Positions 31,202 to 37,955 of a DNA stretch of 40,830 nucleotides are shown piece after piece (positions within the stretch are counted from its first letter, which is position 1; each line of letters begins with the position of its first letter). This DNA comes from an uncultured Rhizobiaceae group bacterium (GTDB lineage Bacteria; Pseudomonadota; Alphaproteobacteria; Rhizobiales; Rhizobiaceae), in assembly GCA_938044775.1 (NCBI GenBank), contig CALIOE010000089.1, positions 1 through 40,830 of the forward strand. The letters run 5' to 3'. Below the pieces are notes generated by a model. That model searched no databases. It worked only from the letters and a program-made list of their open reading frames with translations, and was not told where the DNA came from. The position numbers were made by a program, and so were the translations under genes.

Positions 31202-32749
31202 CTATCCCAACGAAAAGCATTCGACTGCGGTTGATACATTTCTCAGTTCGAATTTTCCAAGATTGTTTGAGTTTACATCATCAGCGGCCACATCGCGCGT
31301 CACGACCACTTTTTGACCCACACTCTTCCCCAGCTCTGCAAGTCGCGCTGCAATATTGGCGGCTGAGCCGATCACCGTGAAGTCCAGTCTCTCGCGCGAT
31401 CCGACATTGCCATAGGTCACGCCACCGAACGCTATCCCGATTGCACAATCCATGGTTTTCTGTCTGTTTTCCTCATCGGGCCTGGCCAAGCGATCAAGGA
31501 TCTCAACGGCAGAGGACCGCGCCTGTGAACAAGCAGCCTTCATGCCGGAGCCAGCAGGGAATATTGCCAATACAGCATCTCCAATGAACTTGAGGACTTC
31601 ACCGCCGTTTTCATTGACGACATCCGTTGCCTGCTCAAAGAACTCATTTAGCAGCTCAAGATATTGCCCGCGCCCAAGTTCCTCTTGAAGCAGAGTCGAG
31701 TTCCTAAGATCACAAAACAGAACCGCAGCATCGATCTCGTCACCATCTCCCCGTCTAATTTCGCCTCCAAGAACGCGCGCTCCGGTCCTCTTCCCGAGGT
31801 AGGTTTCCAGCAGAGCCTTGCTGTTCTCCTGTTGGTTGAAAACTTCGTAGTACCGACTGATGACCGTTGATATCTCAAATACCAAGCCAAGATTGGCCGT
31901 AGTAAAACCATCGGGATGGTCGCAGGTCAGCGTCAGTACATTGGTTTGCCCGTTCGAAAAAGGAAGCGGCATGGCGACATAGTCAGTGGCGCCCGCTGCT
32001 TTCAGGTCTTCCATGATGGGAAAGCTGAATTCCGCCTTCTCTTCTGTCAGCCTCTGTCGTACCCCTCCTAACCCGTTGGATACATGACGCAGAGGACTGT
32101 TAACGAAGGCCGGATGATTGTGAATATCATATGTTGGCGTGAACTCCTGAACTTCGTCAGTCTCTTTAGACCAGATGTAATTCTTGCCGGCTATTGTCGG
32201 ATGCAACGACCAGATCATTACGCTCAGACGAGAAATTGCGACACCATCCTCAATCAGTTTTTCTGCTATCCCGCGCGTGAGTTCCTGTGGAGTGGTGAAC
32301 AGCCAGGCCTCTCGCAAAATCCAGTCGATCGTGGGGCCGGAAATGTTGCCCTGGAGGGTTTCACCCAGAACATTGCCTCCCAAATCCAGTCGTTTGGCAA
32401 TGTGCGGAGCGAAAGCGACGTGATCTTCAATCGCCCGAGCTTCTGGAAGGGCGTTTCGGTAGAACCAATAGGCGTTCTCAACACGCTTTCCTCGGATACG
32501 TGCATGGTCGTAACTTGCAGTTCCCTTAAAGGGACAAAACGTGTTCAGATCACTCGGCTCCGAATCTTCAACCAGCAGGTCTGATTTCGGAAAATAAACG
32601 ACCGGAGCGAGCCTCGTTTCATACATCACCTTGGCATCTTTGCTCGAGGCCAGGAGCACTTCGTCATCGAATGCTCTAACCACCCCCTTGAGGGGTTCCA
32701 CGCGAATACCATAATCGCTGGAAGTTATCTGTGACGGTTCCTTCATCAA
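31202..32749 (-). CDS. DUF427-class IIIb adenylate/guanylate cyclase fusion
   Basis: The protein has 515 residues. Residues about 13-115 match DUF427 (VVRAFDDEVLLASSKDAKVMYETRLAPVVYFP, TFCPFKGTASY, ENAYWFYRNALPEARAIEDHVAF). A middle region (about 120-310) resembles a GAF-like sensor as found before class III cyclases, and the catalytic domain spans about 335-515. Metal ligands are Asp347 (LFCDLRNST) and Asp391 (KFIGDAV), the base-selecting Lys is Lys387, and Asn465 and Arg469 stabilise the transition state. The second base-selecting position is Thr458 (LDFTVIGSAAN) instead of Asp. This marks class IIIb, known for bicarbonate-responsive members. The substrate is therefore probably ATP. The gene stands alone, and its ribosome site is weak. 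Confidence 0.85.
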   Translation of the reverse strand: MMKEPSQITSSDYGIRVEPLKGVVRAFDDEVLLASSKDAKVMYETRLAPVVYFPKSDLLVEDSEPSDLNTFCPFKGTASYDHARIRGKRVENAYWFYRNALPEARAIEDHVAFAPHIAKRLDLGGNVLGETLQGNISGPTIDWILREAWLFTTPQELTRGIAEKLIEDGVAISRLSVMIWSLHPTIAGKNYIWSKETDEVQEFTPTYDIHNHPAFVNSPLRHVSNGLGGVRQRLTEEKAEFSFPIMEDLKAAGATDYVAMPLPFSNGQTNVLTLTCDHPDGFTTANLGLVFEISTVISRYYEVFNQQENSKALLETYLGKRTGARVLGGEIRRGDGDEIDAAVLFCDLRNSTLLQEELGRGQYLELLNEFFEQATDVVNENGGEVLKFIGDAVLAIFPAGSGMKAACSQARSSAVEILDRLARPDEENRQKTMDCAIGIAFGGVTYGNVGSRERLDFTVIGSAANIAARLAELGKSVGQKVVVTRDVAADDVNSNNLGKFELRNVSTAVECFSLG

Positions 32750-33017
32750 GACAATATGGTGGCTTGTTCAGCCAGCACCAATAGATCGGCCGTAATCTAT
32801 CTCAAAAAATTGATGGATGAGGCACATCCGAAAAAGTGGTCGCTGAAATTGATCCGCACGACCGGTCGGCAGCTATGACCGATTCAGAAGTGAGCCCATT
32901 CCAGTCAACCGAACGAACCTGATTCTTCCCAAAGTGACTGTTGACGTCGACATCGAACCTGACAGGACCCTAAACTCAAAGTCGTTGCAAGAAGGGGTCG
33001 CTGGAGAAGGGGAAAAG

Positions 33018-34364
33018 ATGCAAGGTATGAATAGGTTTGCAACTGAGTTGACCTACGAATCTCTCCCGACTGCCCTGTTGAAAGTGCTGCGCAAAAGCTT
33101 TCTGGACACAATGGGTGTCGCTGCCATCGGCTCGACAACTGAAATGTCGAGCGTTGCCAGAAAGGTCGCTCCAATCCTGTTCGGCGCCAATGGTCTTTCT
33201 GCAAGCCGGATGCTCATGGATGGGCGAGTTGTCAGCCCTGCAGGCGCCGCGATGGCAGGCGCTATGACCATTGATAGTGTTGATGCCCATGACGGCACGA
33301 CACCGAATAAGGGACATGTTGGTTCAGCCGTTTTTCCAGGGCTTCTGGCCCTGGCGGATGCTCAGATCAATGAGGGTTCCAAGATCACAGGTGCCGAGTT
33401 CGCAGCTCACCTGGCGGTCGGCTATGAGGTGAGTTGTCGTGCCGGGCAAGTCCAGCATGCAACCTGCCCGGATTATCACACCTCCGGCGCGTGGACTGCT
33501 GTCGGTGTGGCAGTGGCCTGCGCCCGAATGCTGGGTGCTGATGCTGCGCAAATCCGACACGCAGCAGGTATCGGCGAATACCACGGACCGCGAAGCCAAA
33601 TGATGCGTTGTATCGATTTCCCCACAATGTTGCGAGATGGCGTGGGCTGGGGCGCGCCCTCCGGTGTCACGGCCGCCTATTTAGCCATGGCGGGATTTAC
33701 GGGCGCGCCCGCATTGACGTGCGAAAGCGATCAAGCAGACAGCTACTGGGTTGACCTGAATTCCAATTGGCTAACCATCGATCACACCCATTACAAAGCC
33801 TATCCCTGCTGCCGCTGGGCGCATCCAGCAATTGATGCTGCCAGTGAACTCATGAGAGAAAACGAGCTGGTTCATCAGCAGATTGCCGAAGTCGAAATTA
33901 GAACCTTTCACTACGCTACCCGTCTGGCCGGGCACGAACCAAAGACACTGGATGAGTTTTCCTATGGAATCGCATTTCCTGTCGCCACCATGATAGTTCA
34001 CAACCAGATTGGCCCGCGGGAATTGACGCCTCAGATGCTGAACGACCCTGATATACTCAGGGTTAGTCGGGCCACAAAGCTGATTGATGACGCCGAGCTG
34101 ACCGCACGGAGCGTCGATAAGCGCTGGGCCGCGGTAACGCTTTTGACAACCGATGGTCGGCGTCTTGAGGCCCCTCCCCGCACGCCGCGAGGAGATAATG
34201 ATCTTCCACTGTCTAACGAGGAAATGTCGAAAAAGTTCCACCTCTTTGCCAACGAAGTGATCGGTGAGAGCAGATCTGAACGCTTGCACGATATGGCACT
34301 ATCTTTCGATTCGCTCTCCGCTCACGAATTCGAGGAATTGCTCGGTCTGTGTTGCGGCAGCTGA
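33018..34364 (+). CDS. MmgE/PrpD-family protein
   Basis: The protein has 448 residues from the ATG at 33018, preceded by GAAGGGG; a GTG 84 bases upstream is in frame but gives an atypical tail. The pattern is that of MmgE/PrpD (2-methylcitrate dehydratase-like) proteins: RKSFLDTMGVAAIGS, GAAMAGAMTIDSVDAHDGT, GHVGSAVFPGLLALAD, HYKAYPCCRWAHPAIDA. Members dehydrate or isomerise carboxylic acids such as 2-methylcitrate or iminodisuccinate epimers. No prpB or prpC gene lies near, so propionate metabolism is not supported here. It is a single-gene unit ahead of the cytochrome c' gene on the other strand. Confidence 0.87.
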   Translation: MQGMNRFATELTYESLPTALLKVLRKSFLDTMGVAAIGSTTEMSSVARKVAPILFGANGLSASRMLMDGRVVSPAGAAMAGAMTIDSVDAHDGTTPNKGHVGSAVFPGLLALADAQINEGSKITGAEFAAHLAVGYEVSCRAGQVQHATCPDYHTSGAWTAVGVAVACARMLGADAAQIRHAAGIGEYHGPRSQMMRCIDFPTMLRDGVGWGAPSGVTAAYLAMAGFTGAPALTCESDQADSYWVDLNSNWLTIDHTHYKAYPCCRWAHPAIDAASELMRENELVHQQIAEVEIRTFHYATRLAGHEPKTLDEFSYGIAFPVATMIVHNQIGPRELTPQMLNDPDILRVSRATKLIDDAELTARSVDKRWAAVTLLTTDGRRLEAPPRTPRGDNDLPLSNEEMSKKFHLFANEVIGESRSERLHDMALSFDSLSAHEFEELLGLCCGS

Positions 34365-34558
34365 CTGCCAGGATCACGTGCTGACGATTGAATGAGAATG
34401 TAGAATGCCACACGAGCGAACGCTGGTGCCGACTGAGCGACACCAGGTCCATTTCAAATTGGAAGCCTGAAAACGGCACGCCCAGGACGTTCCAAACTCG
34501 CAGCTCTGCCACGTGCCCGGAACGCCGTCGATATGACACGGGCCTCAACGTTCAAAAC

Positions 34559-34590
34559 ACTCCGGAGCCCGAATTTTCGTATGCCGGAGT
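34559..34590 (-). terminator. Terminator of the cytochrome c' gene
   Basis: On the minus strand ACTCCGG (34590-34584) pairs with CCGGAGT (34565-34559) around an 18-base loop that can itself fold. GTTTTG follows directly (34558-34553). It begins nine bases after the stop codon. Stem plus T run supports a Rho-independent terminator. Confidence 0.5.
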
Positions 34591-34599
34591 TTCTCGCAC

Positions 34600-35043
34600 C
34601 TATTCCTTTTTGATACGATAGGCCTTGTGACACGCTCCGCAATTCTCAGTTGCCGCTCCAAACGCCGCCTTGAAGGCATCAATATCTGCCGGTTTTGCGG
34701 CAATTCCCGCAGCCGTGTCAGACTGAAATTTCACCATTGCCTTGTCGAACCCAGCGCGGTCTTCCCAGATTTTTGATGATGCGGTGGTTTTGCCACCGGT
34801 TTCAGTGCCTTCCGGGAACAATTCTCCCGCACCGTGCGCTGCAGCGTTCATGGTTCGCAAAATCAACTCGGCGGTTACAGCATTGAAGTCGGCTTCGCCT
34901 TTAAGCATAGCGCCGCCCGCCTTCGCTGCCGCGCCTACGCTTTGCATGATGGCTTTGCGTGATGCAATTGGATCCTCAGCACTCAATACCGGTCCGGCTG
35001 AAAACGCGGCTATCAAGATGCCTGCAAGAACTGCTCTTTTCAT
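34600..35043 (-). CDS. Cytochrome c'
   Basis: The protein has 147 residues: a Sec signal peptide cleaved near residue 22 (AFSAGPVLSA), then a four-helix-bundle pattern ending with the heme-binding motif CGACH at residues 135-139. Near-C-terminal heme attachment and an Arg close to the mature N-terminus (SRKAIMQSVG) are the marks of class II cytochromes c. The family binds NO and CO in the periplasm and often protects against NO. A strong GGAGAG site precedes the start. The gene is divergent from a LysR regulator, its probable controller. Confidence 0.93.
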   Translation of the reverse strand: MKRAVLAGILIAAFSAGPVLSAEDPIASRKAIMQSVGAAAKAGGAMLKGEADFNAVTAELILRTMNAAAHGAGELFPEGTETGGKTTASSKIWEDRAGFDKAMVKFQSDTAAGIAAKPADIDAFKAAFGAATENCGACHKAYRIKKE

Positions 35044-35071
35044 GTTTCTCTCCTCGATCCATTAGACTTTT

Positions 35072-35088
35072 ACTGCCTTCTCGGCAGT
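35072..35088. promoter_or_regulatory. Inverted repeat ACTGCC-N5-GGCAGT
   Basis: This perfect 6-base dyad lies 28 bases upstream of the cytochrome c' start in the LysR divergent region. It is a candidate operator or leader hairpin for cytochrome c'. Confidence 0.35.
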
Positions 35089-35145
35089 GTGCGCAATCTG
35101 CACCTCCCAAACTCTATGTCCTGCATTTTTGCTCGACAACATCGA

Positions 35146-35176
35146 ATTATGCAGACAGTCTATGCGATTATGCAGA
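35146..35176 (+). repeat. Direct repeat ATTATGCAGA at 21-base spacing
   Basis: ATTATGCAGA occurs at 35146-35155 and 35167-35176, two helical turns apart. Both copies contain an in-frame ATG of the LysR gene (35149 and 35170). It could be an autoregulatory site overlapping the start. Confidence 0.4.
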
Positions 35177-36066
35177 ACACTGATTGGGACATATTCAGAT
35201 TCGTCATCGCTGTGGTTGACTCGGGTTCCGCAGTGGCCGCCGCTGAGGCGCTCGGTGTCAACGGCAGCACAGTTCTGCGTCGAATATCAAAATTTGAAAA
35301 CGACCGGGGCATCCGGTTGTTCGACAGACTTCAGACCGGGTATACGCCGACCCCTGAATGTGAGGCTATCATCAAGACAGCCCGCGAAATTCAGGAAAGC
35401 ATAGCGGTCATTGATCTTGGAATTGCCGGACAGGACCTGCGGCTTGAAGGGCAATTGACGGTCACCACAACCGATACCTTTTTGGAAGCTGTTTTGGCTG
35501 ACATAATTCTGGAGTTCAATAAGGAAAATCCTCACATCAACGTTGATGTAACAGTGACGAATGAGCGCTTGAGCCTGGCAAACAGAGATGCCGATATCGC
35601 CATTCGCGCTTCCAAAACACCGCCTGAGCATCTTGTTGGTCAACGCGTGTCTGCAGTTTCATTTGCCGTCTACGGTTCCGTTACATCCCTTGGAAGCCTG
35701 CCTGCGGAGCCGACCATCGATGAATTGAAGGAACTCCACTGGATCGGCCCTGGAGAATCCATTGCAGGTTCACCTGTCAAAGATTGGATGGACCGCAACA
35801 TCCCGGCCAAATCTGTGAGGGTCACCGCCGATACTTTTCCCGGCATGCGTGCCTGCGCTCAAAATGGCGGGATTGCCGTGCTGCCGTGTTGCATCGGTGA
35901 CCGCGACAAAAACCTTCGGCGCTTGCTTCCGGCCATCCAAGAAATGGAAACATCCTTGTGGGTGCTTACGCATCCTGACATCCGAAAATCTGCCAAAATA
36001 TCGGCCTTCACAAAGCATGTCTCAAAGGGGCTTCGCGAAAAGCACTATTTGTTGGCCTGCGAATAA
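35170..36066 (+). CDS. LysR-family transcriptional regulator
   Basis: The protein has 298 residues from the ATG at 35170. The helix-turn-helix domain is at about 5-65 (DWDIFRFVIAVVDSGSAVAAAEALGVNGSTVLRRISKFEND), followed by the effector-binding domain (LTVTTTDTFLEAVLADIILEFNKENP, then DADIAIRASK). I chose this start because family members begin a few residues before the DW-x-x-F helix. ATG 35149 and GTG 35089 are in-frame alternatives, and none has a clear ribosome site. Divergence from cytochrome c' suggests that this gene is a target, though LysR proteins of this subgroup act on many pathways. The convergent aminotransferase gene lies 121 bases downstream, with a short palindrome ATAGGCCTAT at 36154-36163 between. 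Confidence 0.87.
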   Translation: MQNTDWDIFRFVIAVVDSGSAVAAAEALGVNGSTVLRRISKFENDRGIRLFDRLQTGYTPTPECEAIIKTAREIQESIAVIDLGIAGQDLRLEGQLTVTTTDTFLEAVLADIILEFNKENPHINVDVTVTNERLSLANRDADIAIRASKTPPEHLVGQRVSAVSFAVYGSVTSLGSLPAEPTIDELKELHWIGPGESIAGSPVKDWMDRNIPAKSVRVTADTFPGMRACAQNGGIAVLPCCIGDRDKNLRRLLPAIQEMETSLWVLTHPDIRKSAKISAFTKHVSKGLREKHYLLACE

Positions 36067-36187
36067 TTTGGTTTAGAGATATACCCGACGCGAATCAGGA
36101 CCGTTGTGGGATATTGTTCTCACAAAATCCGCTGATGAACCTACTCCAACCCCATAGGCCTATTTTAGGACATCCAATTGCAGAGAG

Positions 36188-37507
36188 CTAACCAATGGCC
36201 TGAAATGCGGTTTTCAATTTGGATGTAATCTCGTCAATGTGGCTCTCGTCCAGAACATAAGGCGGCGCCAACAAGACATGATCACCGTGAATTCCATCCA
36301 CTGTCCCGCCCATGGGATAACAAATCAGACCTGCGTCGAAAGCACTTTTCTTGATTTTCTTATGGATACCCAACTTGGGATCGAATGGTTTTTTCGACGC
36401 GCGGTCCTCAACAATTTCAAGACCCAAAAACAATCCACGGCCTCGAATGTCGCCAATATTTGAATGTTGACCGAAAGCATCTGTCAGCGCAGCCCTTAAT
36501 CTGGAACCCATTTCTGCAACGCGCGGAACGAGTTCCCGGTTGAGAATGGCCCTGGTCACTGCCAGTCCCGCCGCGCAGGCCGTGGGATGTCCCACATAAG
36601 TATGTCCATGCTGAAAGAATCCGGAGCCGTCCTTTATGGCTTCGAATATCTCTTTGGTGCAAAGCGTAGCCCCGATCGGCTGATAACCGCCGCCAAGTCC
36701 CTTTGCGATACAAACTATATCTGGAGCCACAGCGTCCTGCTCACAGGCAAAGAGAGTTCCGCTGCGCCCCATGCCGCACATGACCTCGTCCAGTATCAAA
36801 AGGATGCCATAGCGGTCGCAGATTTCGCGCACCCGCTTGAAATACCCTTCGACTGGCGGCACGGCTCCCAGCGTGGCTCCGACCACGGGCTCCGCGATAA
36901 ATGCCATAACAGTCTCGGGCCCAAGGCGCTCGATCTCGGCTTCGAGTTCATTGGCGACCCGCTGGCCGTAATCGAATGCGGATTCGCTTTCAGCCCGGCC
37001 TCTGTATTCAAAACAGGCTGAAATGTGGCTCGTCTCGATCATCAGCGGCGCAAAGGGAGCCCGTCGCCACTCATTCCCGCCCACAGCGAGTGCGCCTAAA
37101 GTGTTGCCGTGGTAGCTTTGCTTGCGGGCGATGACCTTGTGGCGACTGTTTTCACCACGTTCCAGAAAATACTGACGCGCCAGCTTCAGCGCCGCCTCCA
37201 CAGCCTCTGACCCGCCTGAAACGAAATACACCCTGTCAATGTTCTGTGGTGCATTGGCGACAAGGAGGTCAGCAAGTTCCTCTGCCGGTTGTGACGTCAG
37301 AAAACCCGTGTGAGCGAATGCCACCTTGTCGATTTGATCTTTTATGGCAGCAATAACTTCGGGATCACTGTGCCCCAGACAGGAGACCGCGGCGCCACCC
37401 GAGCCATCGAAATAGCGCTTCCCCTGATCATCGATCAGGTAGCAACCGTCTCCTCTGGCCACACTTGGCGGATGAACATTGGCATGCCGGCCAAAAACAT
37501 GGCTCAT
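36188..37507 (-). CDS. Class III PLP-dependent aminotransferase
   Basis: The protein has 439 residues from the ATG at 37507, which has AAAGGA eight bases upstream; an ATG six bases earlier sits too close to that site. Fold type I features: SGGSEAVEAALKLARQY, the SYHGNT motif near 131, Asp240-Glu241 (ILLILDEVMCGMGRSG) contacting the pyridine ring, and the PLP Lys269 (IAKGLGGGYQPIGA). Relatives transfer amino groups from omega-amino acids, beta-alanine, taurine or amines to pyruvate or oxoglutarate. It is the last gene of the TRAP-UspA-aminotransferase operon, so the transporter probably supplies an amino compound or its keto acid. Confidence 0.92.
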   Translation of the reverse strand: MSHVFGRHANVHPPSVARGDGCYLIDDQGKRYFDGSGGAAVSCLGHSDPEVIAAIKDQIDKVAFAHTGFLTSQPAEELADLLVANAPQNIDRVYFVSGGSEAVEAALKLARQYFLERGENSRHKVIARKQSYHGNTLGALAVGGNEWRRAPFAPLMIETSHISACFEYRGRAESESAFDYGQRVANELEAEIERLGPETVMAFIAEPVVGATLGAVPPVEGYFKRVREICDRYGILLILDEVMCGMGRSGTLFACEQDAVAPDIVCIAKGLGGGYQPIGATLCTKEIFEAIKDGSGFFQHGHTYVGHPTACAAGLAVTRAILNRELVPRVAEMGSRLRAALTDAFGQHSNIGDIRGRGLFLGLEIVEDRASKKPFDPKLGIHKKIKKSAFDAGLICYPMGGTVDGIHGDHVLLAPPYVLDESHIDEITSKLKTAFQAIG

Positions 37508-37520
37508 CGACATGTCCTTT

Positions 37521-37955
37521 CTACTGCGTTCGCACAACCAGAACGGATTGGGGCGCATGTCTGACAACGCGAGCCGCATTAGGTCCCAGCAGATAATCCT
37601 TTATTTTTGGCCGATGAGAACCGACCACGATGACATCCGCGGCAACCTTTTCTGCAGCTTCGATTATCTCTTCGTATACATTTCCATGAGCAACAATATG
37701 CTGGACTTTCACAGAGCCGGGGACATGTTCTGCGGTAAAGGCATGAAGCGCATTGGTTGCCTTTTTTATCGCTTCTTCTTCGTGTCCTTCGGGAAAAAAG
37801 GAACCCACAACACCCACTCCATAGTTGGGTACTATGCAGACGACATGAAGCGTGTCGTCGCCCGCAACCACTTCCAGCGCCGCATTGACCACCTTGGCGG
37901 ACGATTCCGGATCACCGAGATCGACCGTCGCCAGCACCCGCTTGAACATGTTCAT
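37521..37955 (-). CDS. Universal stress protein (UspA) associated with a TRAP transporter
   Basis: The protein has 144 residues. It begins FKRVLATVDLGDPESSAKVV and ends with the nucleotide-binding pattern VVGSHRPKIKDYLLGPNAARVVRHAPQSVLVV, the Gly-rich ATP site of the UspA family. A GGGAG site lies eight bases upstream. It overlaps the TRAP permease gene by ATGA. UspA proteins next to TRAP systems, such as TeaD, bind ATP and modulate transport, and the same is likely here. Confidence 0.92.
   Translation of the reverse strand: MNMFKRVLATVDLGDPESSAKVVNAALEVVAGDDTLHVVCIVPNYGVGVVGSFFPEGHEEEAIKKATNALHAFTAEHVPGSVKVQHIVAHGNVYEEIIEAAEKVAADVIVVGSHRPKIKDYLLGPNAARVVRHAPQSVLVVRTQ

Noticed and set aside
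34356..34369. GGCAG-CTGA-CTGCC hairpin at the MmgE/PrpD stop codon
   Set aside because: Only five base pairs and no T run; too weak to call a terminator.
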